The notes under the pieces were generated by a model that searched no databases, was not told the DNA's origin, and was given only the letters and a program-made list of their open reading frames with translations. Positions 9,901-15,627 of a stretch of DNA of 17,925 nucleotides are shown here, piece after piece. The DNA is from CAWACC01 sp964390695. Its GTDB lineage: Bacteria; Chlamydiota; Chlamydiia; Chlamydiales; Parachlamydiaceae. The DNA is taken from positions 1-17,925 of the forward strand of contig CAYMKI010000050.1 of assembly GCA_964390695.1 (NCBI GenBank). Reading direction: 5' to 3'. Both the position numbers and the translations under genes were made by a program. Numbering within the stretch: the stretch's first letter is position 1; every line of letters starts with the position of its first letter.

Positions 9901-10833
9901 ACAGCATTCATTCAGCACCGCCAGCTTGGCGATCTCTACCAGCGCCTGTAGTCCCTCCTTCGTAGAGGCGTCTATGGCATAGTTCTTTATGTTTTCGGAG
10001 ACTCCCCAGCCATTTTGCTGAGCCGCCAGCTTGGCGATCTCGATCAGCGACTGCCATCCTTCTGGCTTAGAGGCGTCGATGCCATAATTCTTGATGTGTT
10101 GGGAGGTTCGCCAGCCATCTTGCCGAGCCGCCAGCTTGGCGATCTCGATCAGCGCCTGCTGTCCCTCGAGCTTGGAAGCGTCGATGCCATAATTCTTGAT
10201 GTGTTGGGAGGTTCCGCCGCCACTTTGCTGAGCCGCCAGCTTGGCGATCTCGATCAGCGCCTGCTGTCCCTCGAACGTAGAGGCATCGATACCATAGTTC
10301 TGTATGTATTCGGAGGTTCCCCCGCCACTTTGCTGAGCCGCCAGCTTGGCGATCTCGATCAGCGCCTCTTGTATTTCCAGACTGGTTGGATCAAGACCAC
10401 ATTTGAGTAGGTAGTCCGCCACGTCGAGAGAATCGAGTTTTCCTTGTTTAACCAGCTTAACAGTAACTTTTATAGCAAAATTCTTGTCTGCGGAATCCTG
10501 AATAAATCTATCTAAAGCTATATTTTTCTCACTGATCAAGCCAGCCACTTTTTCACATAATCGACTTTCGATTTGAGAATTATTGGATTCGAGCTTGATC
10601 CCTTGCTGCAAGATATTCACTAAGCGAACTATTTGATCGGGAGTAAATGTTTCCATGGCATTCAATTGACGAGAAATCCTGTCTTCCAGTTTAATACTCC
10701 TGTCTGAATTTTTGACATCATTTAGGGCCTTTTCTATCCAATTTCTTTCTTCGGGTTGAATGTTTTCTTTGTATGGAGCTACCAGCATTTCAAGATTATC
10801 ATTTATTTCAGGATAGTATTTGTTTACATCCAT
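6982..10833 (-). CDS. Large alpha-solenoid protein with eleven 35-residue repeats; function unknown
   Basis: 1,283 residues. Residues 1-115 are charged and helical. A degenerate repeat (about 117-151) is followed by eleven clear 35-residue units (152-536) of consensus EGQQALIEIAKLAAQQ then S-x-(Y/H)-I-x-N-Y-G-I-D-A-S. Each unit looks like two helices, giving an alpha-solenoid typical of protein- or nucleic-acid-binding scaffolds. A twelfth, decayed unit starts at 537 (VEGKLRYLELIQFLF). Residues about 620-655 are highly charged. The region 656-1100 is helical and has no family I recognise. The last 165 residues (about 1118-1283) look like a separate beta-containing domain with GTEVLGSCQ and RVYVADANPEY. 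There is no signal peptide or membrane segment. The start is supported by GAGG five bases upstream of the ATG and by a promoter. The stop lies 2 nt from the uvrA stop, tail to tail. A secreted effector role is possible but unproven. Confidence 0.9.
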   Translation of the reverse strand: MDVNKYYPEINDNLEMLVAPYKENIQPEERNWIEKALNDVKNSDRSIKLEDRISRQLNAMETFTPDQIVRLVNILQQGIKLESNNSQIESRLCEKVAGLISEKNIALDRFIQDSADKNFAIKVTVKLVKQGKLDSLDVADYLLKCGLDPTSLEIQEALIEIAKLAAQQSGGGTSEYIQNYGIDASTFEGQQALIEIAKLAAQQSGGGTSQHIKNYGIDASKLEGQQALIEIAKLAARQDGWRTSQHIKNYGIDASKPEGWQSLIEIAKLAAQQNGWGVSENIKNYAIDASTKEGLQALVEIAKLAVLNECCLTLDYLQNYGIDASTPEGQQAMIEIAKQAAEVDGYSTAENIENFGINASTEEGQLAMIEIAKLAVQHDEIGLSIYIKNFCINTSTEEGRQAMIEIAQLAAQCNGLNTSQYIKSYGIDASTPEGQLALIKIAKLAAKKNGGGVSLYIQNYGIDASKPEGRQALIEIVKLAAQQSGWGVSNYIQNYGIDASTKEGQQVLIEIAKLGAEQNAFGILRNIQNYLLDTESVEGKLRYLELIQFLFTCFVKQFSSFKYSDLKRAFGGYSEVCNGNGVETYRIDVNQFEAQFKQFKAGDLNGAFQESLGIAAALFEMNMRDLQWVQDTMSTIKSKAEEDNIGGDEAEKDKKVKAEQEEFLEQWMSLCTLCASRKDLRQLFKENGPLFERLFQFSPALRIRIMQEVIAVSLDPQSLFLDRLKAELSQKNSAVDKIAVLPKDLRVAVTEVFLRGCHDSQADRVKHLRESVLDIVHARLACFILAEFPIQGSEVYLTVLAAIAKDRNFRNAKFQQPLLAALVALEKSSLEDDKKIKLLKDLFSIKNSEERLQGLKLITDILNFKGESYLGESSDLASLKATVEKLFVEKCKVKLDDFAALYQDSVGKWRGKEALLTYAGKHLSNPIAFPYFQRFLTAVLQGNFLQIRYVVENNPHLNQIKTSYPEIFKTWQQPVSLTAADITSKDSLKEIAIEIRVIDNLKMAVENRHLGLEKQEELFPIVSSCKGDWSRLDAPLELAKKKLTSLSNRHLTAGEIQEKQQLQLQILLMELMVDPSNLENKLNVLKGIKIKGLEQTLAPFYQDLEAASQLLRSSQKSSPNKMTMIDTDDPNHFLLMGTEVLGSCQNVNGSASLNVGVLGYALDGKHRLALVCDPSGKILARSVLRLLIDAEGNPVLFQERVYVADANPEYSLLLRKIALKKAELLSVPLVVSPSDFENERAKPYTFSIEAKDKPVPFEYVDALGGLRTNGYKIEKSLRIDPNT
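9226..10380 (-). repeat. Eleven in-frame 105-bp tandem repeats (35 aa each)
   Basis: The units run without spacers and code for residues 152-536 of the solenoid protein. Units 1-3 (promoter-proximal, about 10066-10380) are very similar in DNA sequence, while units 5-7 and 11 are more diverged. This points to recent copying or gene conversion at the N-terminal end of the array. Conserved positions are EG, QAL/QAM, IEIAKLA and IxNYGIDAS. Variable positions are the two residues after DAS and a stretch in the middle of the unit (positions about 16-25). Confidence 0.93.
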
Positions 10834-10838
10834 AACAA

Positions 10839-10842
10839 CCTC
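10839..10842 (-). promoter_or_regulatory. Shine-Dalgarno GAGG of the solenoid gene
   Basis: GAGG is read on the minus strand with a 5-nt spacer to the ATG at 10831-10833. It supports this start over later in-frame methionines. Confidence 0.7.
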
Positions 10843-10877
10843 GTTATCTACTAAAAATAGTTGTAATTATATAGTTA

Positions 10878-10906
10878 ATTATAATTAATTATTTGATTTA
10901 TTGCAA
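10878..10906 (-). promoter_or_regulatory. Predicted sigma70-type promoter of the solenoid gene
   Basis: On the minus strand TTGCAA (10901-10906) and a consensus TATAAT (10878-10883) are separated by 17 bp. The transcript would start near 10871, leaving a leader of about 38 nt that carries the GAGG ribosome binding site at 10839-10842. Confidence 0.6.
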
Positions 10907-10936
10907 AATAGCACCTGTTAGGTAGTGTGTTTTATG

Positions 10937-10966
10937 TTGATTTTATCTATTAAATAATAGTATAGT
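10937..10966 (+). promoter_or_regulatory. Predicted promoter of the TraB/ChaN-like gene
   Basis: TTGATT (10937-10942), an 18-bp spacer and TATAGT (10961-10966) predict a start near 10973, about 22 nt before the ATG. The short leader is AT-rich and holds no Shine-Dalgarno sequence. Confidence 0.45.
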
Positions 10967-10994
10967 TTACTTTTAAATTTAATTACGTATTTTT

Positions 10995-12149
10995 ATGTCG
11001 GATTTAAAAACAGTTTTAAACTCATCTTCTTTTCTATTGTTGAATTCTCAGGGTATATGCCATAGAAGCAAATGGAATGGACATAAATGGATGCTTGCTT
11101 ATGATGCTCATAAAGAAAACTGGCAGATTGTCAAATTAAATATCGTACAACTTTTTATAAGAAAAGTTCTTGGTTTATATAAGTCTACGCATTTATCAAG
11201 TATCGTCGAAGGTTATAATATACAAAAAAACCTTTATCGTAACACCTTATTAGAACAGCGTTTAGCAGATATCTGGCGCAGAACTTATCCAAACTCTAAA
11301 AACAATCTTTCATCTCCGTTTGTCATCCTTGGAAATACAACTCCTGATAAAGCTCAGATATTTTGCTTTCCCGAAGAACACCATGATAGAACGGGTCTCC
11401 GTCAACGTTACGGAGAGGTTATCAATCGTTATTACCGCCCAGGCGATATCATATTAGTCGAAGGGTGGGAAAGCCATAAACCCGCCACTAAAGCCGGTCA
11501 AATTTCGGATATGCTTCAGCACGTTAACCCTGATTATCCTGTTAGAGGATGGGAACCGGAAAATTATGCGGACATAATGACCCAGGTTATGCCCAGCTAC
11601 CCAAAATTTAAACAAATGTCAGACCATATAAGTAATGTCGAATATATCAATCGCATGGCCAAAAAACCGGCAAATAAAGAGGAATTAAATCAACTGCTAA
11701 AAGGTTATAGAGAAATCGCATCGTATTTTATCAAAGATTCAAATGCTGTAGATAACCTTACTAAACAAATAGATAAGTTTTACGAAAATTTTGACGAGGT
11801 CTCATTTAGATACGCCATGAACAAGATGGTTGCATTGTTACACGGCAATGTGAATAAAAAATTATTTAATTTGAAGGGATATTCAGATATTTATAAAACT
11901 ATTTCAGATCGTAACATGTCACTGTGTAAAGAAATTGATAAACATGCACGTCCAGGTGTTAGAATCTTTATTCCTGCAGGAGCGGCGCACTTTCTTAATA
12001 TGCCCTCTTACAATACAGAAAAAGACGTGATCCATATTAAAAGTACTTTAAAAAAATATCCTTATGTGGTTTTTGCGGATCGAAAGCTATTTTGCGGTTC
12101 AAAATTAGGTGAATCAAATCCTGATTTAAAAGAGCAGCTTTTTGTTTAA
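10995..12149 (+). CDS. TraB/ChaN/erythromycin-esterase-like fold protein, putative
   Basis: 384 residues, cytosolic-looking, with no signal peptide. Motifs seen in order: F-PEEHHD around 125-131, VEGWES around 155-160 (E156), RNMSLCKEI around 306-314 and IPAGAAHFLN around 327-336. This order (acidic/His motif, buried Glu, R-N-x-x-M, G-x-x-H) matches the plan of the TraB/PrgY/TIKI, ChaN and EreA superfamily, whose members include metal- or haem-binding proteins, esterases and proteases. The N-terminal 75 residues (with KWNGHKWMLAYDA and YKSTHLSSI) are an extra segment I do not recognise. Codon use is more AT-rich than uvrA, consistent with an accessory or transferred gene. The start is the only good ATG after the predicted promoter. 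The assignment to the fold group rests on motif order recalled from memory, and the substrate is unknown. Confidence 0.65.
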   Translation: MSDLKTVLNSSSFLLLNSQGICHRSKWNGHKWMLAYDAHKENWQIVKLNIVQLFIRKVLGLYKSTHLSSIVEGYNIQKNLYRNTLLEQRLADIWRRTYPNSKNNLSSPFVILGNTTPDKAQIFCFPEEHHDRTGLRQRYGEVINRYYRPGDIILVEGWESHKPATKAGQISDMLQHVNPDYPVRGWEPENYADIMTQVMPSYPKFKQMSDHISNVEYINRMAKKPANKEELNQLLKGYREIASYFIKDSNAVDNLTKQIDKFYENFDEVSFRYAMNKMVALLHGNVNKKLFNLKGYSDIYKTISDRNMSLCKEIDKHARPGVRIFIPAGAAHFLNMPSYNTEKDVIHIKSTLKKYPYVVFADRKLFCGSKLGESNPDLKEQLFV

Positions 12150-12432
12150 TTTTCAATCCTTATCCTATCCACAATCCCAGCTCATGCCCGATTGTTTTGC
12201 AGATAAGCTTAACAATGCGCTTTCAGATTTTTTCATCAGCAACGAAATTATCGGTACGGCGTCTCATATAGAAGGCTTTTGTATATGGGTTATGTCAAAA
12301 GATGTCATCCCCAGGGCAGTCGAAACATTAAAAAAATTACAGGGATTTGCTATCCATTCAAAAGAACAGTATACTTACCAAGGTTATCAGGTTTTCTTTG
12401 ATATCGAAGGAATCATCACTGCTTGCTCATGA
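12142..12432 (+). CDS. Small hypothetical protein overlapping the upstream gene
   Basis: 96 residues from a TTG that overlaps the end of the preceding gene by 8 nt, suggesting translational coupling; an AGAG stretch lies upstream of the TTG. A shorter form from ATG at 12184 (82 residues, MPDCFADKL) is possible but has no purine-rich site upstream. The sequence looks like a compact alpha/beta protein (GFCIWVMSKDVIPRAVETLKK) and has amino-acid use typical of a real protein. It has no recognised domain. Its 3' end overlaps the convergent ornithine-cyclodeaminase-family gene by 46 bp. Moderate doubt remains whether it is expressed. Confidence 0.5.
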   Translation: MFNFQSLSYPQSQLMPDCFADKLNNALSDFFISNEIIGTASHIEGFCIWVMSKDVIPRAVETLKKLQGFAIHSKEQYTYQGYQVFFDIEGIITACS

Positions 12433-13382
12433 GTTATTCGTAAATAATTTCCAAATACACATTCGGCTATTTGCAAGTCCTGGATCGCAACGCCGGTCAA
12501 ATCCGCGACTGTAATCTCTTGCTCCGACTGTCTTGCTAGGCGTGGACAAGCTATAACATCACCGAGCTCTAGAAGCTGCTCAGGTTTGATTACACCTTGG
12601 CGAATAGCATAGGATGAATCTCCAATACTTATACACTGGCTACAACTATCCACAATCACTCTATCGACTTTTGCAAAAATGGAAACATCTAGTTCCTGCT
12701 TTCCAATATCGTCAGCTCCCACAGCAGTTATATGCGTTCCTTCTCTTACGTTCTCAGCAAATATCAACGGAGATGATGAAGAAGTTGTCGTCACAATCAA
12801 ATTGCAATTATGGCAAAGTTCTGGGAGGTCTCGCACAACTTCTATCGACCATTCTTTCAATTCAGGATCCTGCTGAAATGCTACAGCTTTATGCTTATCT
12901 CGCCCCCATATTTTAACTCGTCGACAGTCTGTAGCATATGCTAGCAGTTTTAACTGATGGTAGGCCTGGGCACCTGTTCCAACGATGCCAATACAAGACA
13001 CTATTTTGGGCGCTAAATATTTAGCTGCAATACAACCTGCTACGGCTGTTCTCAGATCAGTTAAATACCCTTCATCGTTCAATATAGCCTGTAAAACTCC
13101 CGTGTCCCTATCGAATAAGAGCATCACTCCATTTCCTGAAGGCAATCCCTTGTTCGGGTTGTCAGGAAAACCCGATGCGACTTTAACAATGTAGTACTTG
13201 CCTTGCAAGCGATAGCCATACTTGATATGGCAATCACCCGGAGGATTCTGGAAATGCATGGCCGCAACAGGCGGAATTACGGTCTCCTTGCGACTATAAG
13301 CCATAAATCCCTCTTCGAGGGCCTTGATAATTTCCGGAAGTGATATGCAGGCTTCTATCTGCCTACGGGTCAAAACTTGCAT
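12387..13382 (-). CDS. Ornithine cyclodeaminase / mu-crystallin family protein
   Basis: 331 residues, the usual length for the family, which includes ornithine and lysine cyclodeaminases, alanine dehydrogenase-type enzymes and imine reductases such as SbnB; all use NAD(P). Visible features are Lys67 in YYIVKVASGF, Arg111 in LTDLRTAVAG, the Rossmann loop GIVGTGAQA (132-140) and an Asp in VGADDIGKQELD (about 224), the place of the catalytic Asp in Pseudomonas ornithine cyclodeaminase. The start at 13382 is preferred to an upstream ATG at 13466, because AAGGA sits 6 nt before it and the upstream extension lies over the putative promoter and palindromes. The gene is divergent from the BPL_N-like operon, and its 3' end overlaps the small ORF. 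The exact substrate cannot be read from the sequence. Conservation of the key residues argues for an active enzyme. Confidence 0.88.
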   Translation of the reverse strand: MQVLTRRQIEACISLPEIIKALEEGFMAYSRKETVIPPVAAMHFQNPPGDCHIKYGYRLQGKYYIVKVASGFPDNPNKGLPSGNGVMLLFDRDTGVLQAILNDEGYLTDLRTAVAGCIAAKYLAPKIVSCIGIVGTGAQAYHQLKLLAYATDCRRVKIWGRDKHKAVAFQQDPELKEWSIEVVRDLPELCHNCNLIVTTTSSSSPLIFAENVREGTHITAVGADDIGKQELDVSIFAKVDRVIVDSCSQCISIGDSSYAIRQGVIKPEQLLELGDVIACPRLARQSEQEITVADLTGVAIQDLQIAECVFGNYLRITHEQAVMIPSISKKT

Positions 13383-13383
13383 A

Positions 13384-13393
13384 TAAGGTCCTT
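13384..13393 (-). promoter_or_regulatory. Strong Shine-Dalgarno deciding the OCD-family start
   Basis: On the minus strand GAAGGACC precedes ATG (13380-13382). AAGGA is followed by a 6-nt spacer, the best ribosome binding site in the window. It fixes the start at the second methionine region rather than at 13466. Confidence 0.75.
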
Positions 13394-13398
13394 CTTTG

Positions 13399-13458
13399 TT
13401 TGTGCACAAAATATATCTTAAGCTAATTTCGATGACGCAAAGGATTTTGTGCATGCAC
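13399..13458. repeat. Two perfect palindromes in the OCD-family leader
   Basis: TTTGTGCACAAA (13399-13410) and GTGCATGCAC (13449-13458) are both perfect palindromes sharing a TGTGCA core. They lie between the predicted transcript start and the start codon of the OCD-family gene. They could be operator half-sites or leader hairpins; chance is not excluded. Confidence 0.35.
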
Positions 13459-13469
13459 TCATGCATATT

Positions 13470-13485
13470 TAGACATTATAGTCTA
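13470..13485. repeat. Inverted repeat TAGAC-N6-GTCTA, candidate operator
   Basis: Perfect 5-bp arms around ATTATA. A further GTCTA is at 13500-13504. The repeat covers the -10 of the OCD-family promoter and the -35 of the opposite promoter, so a bound regulator could act on both. Confidence 0.4.
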
Positions 13486-13498
13486 TATTATATATATT
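13470..13498 (+). promoter_or_regulatory. Predicted promoter of the BPL_N/MFS/SDR operon
   Basis: TAGACA (13470-13475), a 17-bp spacer and TATATT (13493-13498). The predicted start is near 13505, about 28 nt before the first gene. It interlocks with the minus-strand promoter, and the two -35 elements have the same sequence facing each other. Confidence 0.45.
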
Positions 13499-13504
13499 TG
13501 TCTA
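13475..13504 (-). promoter_or_regulatory. Predicted promoter of the OCD-family gene
   Basis: On the minus strand TAGACA (13499-13504), an 18-bp spacer and consensus TATAAT (13475-13480). The predicted start is near 13468, giving a leader of about 85 nt. The -10 element lies exactly in the centre of the inverted repeat at 13470-13485. Confidence 0.5.
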
Positions 13505-13532
13505 TATAAAGTTAGCTATCAAACGGTGCGTT

Positions 13533-14447
13533 ATGAACACACATGGACCTACATATATCTATGCCGGCGCAGGCTCTTGGCAGGTGTCTGTGAAAGCGAC
13601 TCAAAAGATGCTCGAATCCGGGCTAGACGCTCGCAGCATTAAAGTGGTTGAATCTCTACACGAAATTGACCGCTCAACACAACTGGTGGTAATTCCTGGA
13701 GGTCATGCCTCTTGGATGGCTCATGAACTTGGAAAATCAACACTGAAGATTGCAGAATACGTAAAAAACGGTGGCCGGTTCTTAGGAATTTGCGCCGGCG
13801 CTATTATGGCGTGCGAAACATTCATTGAAAAACCTGTAATGATTAAGTTACCTGAATGTTCGATGATCAAAAAATTACATAATGCCGGAAAACTTTACAA
13901 TTACAAGCTCGACCAAGAAAAACAAATGGATGATATGACTTTAGCTATTTATCCTGGAAAATGCATTGCTCCTCACATTATCAAAGCAGTTCATGATAGA
14001 AGCCACCCTTCTAACCTCTGTGCCGTAGATGTTTGTATGGAGCAAGAAGGTAAGCTTGTAAATTTCAAAGCTTGCCATTATTCAGGACCTGTCTTTGTGA
14101 ATCCTCCTTCAGAAGCTAATGTTTTCTTAAGGTATTGTCAACCTGTTGAGGTTCAAGGAATCCATATAAATTACGATCACACCTTAGGCCTACGTGAATA
14201 CACATTGTTTGACCAGAAAATATATGATGGAACCCCTTCAGCTGCATTATCTTATCCTTATGGAATGGGCAAAACGGTGTTGTCAGGAATCCACCCGGAG
14301 ATGAAAGCCGAATCATTTTCCGAACTAGAACACGAAAATGAATACAAGGACAAATTTCCACAAGAATTGCTGAACTATGATGCTCAAAGACAGGCTTTGG
14401 TAGATAGAATTTTTAAAGAGCTTGATTTTAATAGACCTGCCACTTAA
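13533..14447 (+). CDS. BPL_N-domain, class I glutamine-amidotransferase-like protein
   Basis: 304 residues. The N-terminal half has the flavodoxin-like pattern of the biotin-protein-ligase N-terminal (BPL_N) family: VVIPGGHASWM (52-62) and the nucleophile elbow FLGICAGAI with Cys87. A downstream SGIHPE (His254, Glu256) fits the His/Glu of the amidotransferase triad. In yeast biotin-protein ligase this domain precedes the ligase; here there is no biotin ligase domain, so it is a stand-alone protein of unknown substrate. It has no signal peptide. The start ATG has only a weak GGTG upstream. It is the first gene of an apparent operon, with 13 nt to the MFS gene, and is divergent from the OCD-family gene under interlocked promoters. 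Context suggests a shared small-molecule pathway rather than protein biotinylation. Confidence 0.8.
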   Translation: MNTHGPTYIYAGAGSWQVSVKATQKMLESGLDARSIKVVESLHEIDRSTQLVVIPGGHASWMAHELGKSTLKIAEYVKNGGRFLGICAGAIMACETFIEKPVMIKLPECSMIKKLHNAGKLYNYKLDQEKQMDDMTLAIYPGKCIAPHIIKAVHDRSHPSNLCAVDVCMEQEGKLVNFKACHYSGPVFVNPPSEANVFLRYCQPVEVQGIHINYDHTLGLREYTLFDQKIYDGTPSAALSYPYGMGKTVLSGIHPEMKAESFSELEHENEYKDKFPQELLNYDAQRQALVDRIFKELDFNRPAT

Positions 14448-14460
14448 TTTTAAACATGAT

Positions 14461-15627
14461 ATGAATGTAACAAAAAACGATGCATTGCTCTTCGTGATCC
14501 TTCTTGGAATCGTCAGCCTTTTTGCGGACATTACCTACGAAGGCGCCCGAAGTCTATCTGGGCAATACTTAGCACTATTAGGAGCCAGTGGAGCGGTAGT
14601 AGGAGGAGTGGCTGGATTTGGTGAATTTATAGGTTATTCGCTTAGGCTCATCTCCGGGTATTATAGCGATAGGACCGGCAGGTATTGGCTGTTAACGATT
14701 GTGGGCTACGTCATCAATCTGCTGGCCGTACCCATGTTAGCTCTAGCCGGAAATTGGCCAGCAGCCTCGGCTTTAATGATTCTAGAGCGCTTTGGAAAAT
14801 CCATACGTAGCCCAGCTAGAGATGCTATGCTGTCGTATGCCACTAAAGAAATTGGGAGAGGTTTTGGCTTCGGTTTGCATGAGGCAATGGATCAAATCGG
14901 TGCAATTCTTGGACCTTTGCTCGTTGGCTGCGTACTGATCTTAAACGGCTCCTATCCGACAGCATTTGCTACTTTAGGCGTTCCTGCCTGCTGCGCTTTA
15001 GTCGCACTCTTTATAGCCAAGAGATTGTTCCCTGAACCGCGCAGTTTAGAACCCTCCTATGTTCCGATCAATACAGGTGGCTTGTCATTTCCATACTGGA
15101 CCTATATAGCTGCTGTATGTTTTGTGGCAGCCGGTTATGTCGATTTTGCCTTGATAGCTTACCACATGCAAAAAACTCAATCCCATCCCGTTGCTTGGAT
15201 CCCTTTCTTTTACTGTTTGGCCATGGCCGCCGATGGTTTTGCAGCGCTTATACTTGGAAAACTCTTTGATAAATGGGGCCTATCTATCCTTGTCTATTCC
15301 ATCTTAGCGTCCTCATTTTTCGTGATATTCGTATTTGCCGACTCCATTTATCTAAATCTGTTAGGCATAATGCTATGGGGCATAGGCTTAGGCGTACAAG
15401 AATCTGTGATGCGTGCGGTACTCGCTAATTTGGTCTCAGTCGATAAACGGGCAACGGCTTATGGCACCTTCCACTTTTGGTTTGGGACTTTTTGGTTTTT
15501 AGGTAGTACCCTCTTGGGAATATTATACGACATCTCCATCGTTTCAGTTATCACCTTTTCGCTAGCTTGTCAAGGGGTCGCTTTTATTATTTTGATGTAT
15601 CTGTTCTATCACAAGAGGTATCTATGA
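14461..15627 (+). CDS. Major facilitator superfamily transporter
   Basis: 388 residues with about 11-12 hydrophobic segments, the usual size of an inner-membrane MFS carrier. The MFS loop-2/3 type motif is seen as GYYSDRTGRYW (about 72-82). FADITYEGARSLSGQYL in segment 1 and FGKSIRSPARDAMLS are typical of a widespread bacterial MFS subfamily of unassigned substrate. The ATG at 14461 is chosen over a TTG at 14422, which lies inside the upstream gene and adds a polar extension. It is preceded by the BPL_N gene at 13 nt and overlaps the next gene by 4 nt (ATGA), so the three are almost surely co-transcribed. It may import or export the molecule handled by the neighbouring enzymes; direction and substrate cannot be told. 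Confidence 0.87.
   Translation: MNVTKNDALLFVILLGIVSLFADITYEGARSLSGQYLALLGASGAVVGGVAGFGEFIGYSLRLISGYYSDRTGRYWLLTIVGYVINLLAVPMLALAGNWPAASALMILERFGKSIRSPARDAMLSYATKEIGRGFGFGLHEAMDQIGAILGPLLVGCVLILNGSYPTAFATLGVPACCALVALFIAKRLFPEPRSLEPSYVPINTGGLSFPYWTYIAAVCFVAAGYVDFALIAYHMQKTQSHPVAWIPFFYCLAMAADGFAALILGKLFDKWGLSILVYSILASSFFVIFVFADSIYLNLLGIMLWGIGLGVQESVMRAVLANLVSVDKRATAYGTFHFWFGTFWFLGSTLLGILYDISIVSVITFSLACQGVAFIILMYLFYHKRYL

Noticed and set aside
9226..10380. Tandem repeats as a possible CRISPR array or satellite
   Set aside because: Units are contiguous 105-mers without spacers, stay in frame and vary mostly in a protein-like way.
10015..10410. Plus-strand repetitive ORF of 131 codons (LLSRQLGDLDQRL units)
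   Set aside because: It is the complement of the 105-bp coding repeats; periodicity is inherited from the minus-strand protein.
12614..13194. Plus-strand ORFs opposite the OCD-family gene
   Set aside because: Antisense shadows with no supporting signals.
13383..13466. N-terminal extension of the OCD-family gene to ATG at 13466
   Set aside because: The added 28 residues are not family-like and cover the palindromes; a strong AAGGA site marks the start at 13382.
14422..14460. TTG start of the MFS gene
   Set aside because: It falls inside the preceding gene; the ATG at 14461 gives the normal MFS N-terminus.
14116..14531. Minus-strand ORFs opposite the BPL_N/MFS junction
   Set aside because: They cross two well-supported plus-strand genes and do not resemble a protein family.
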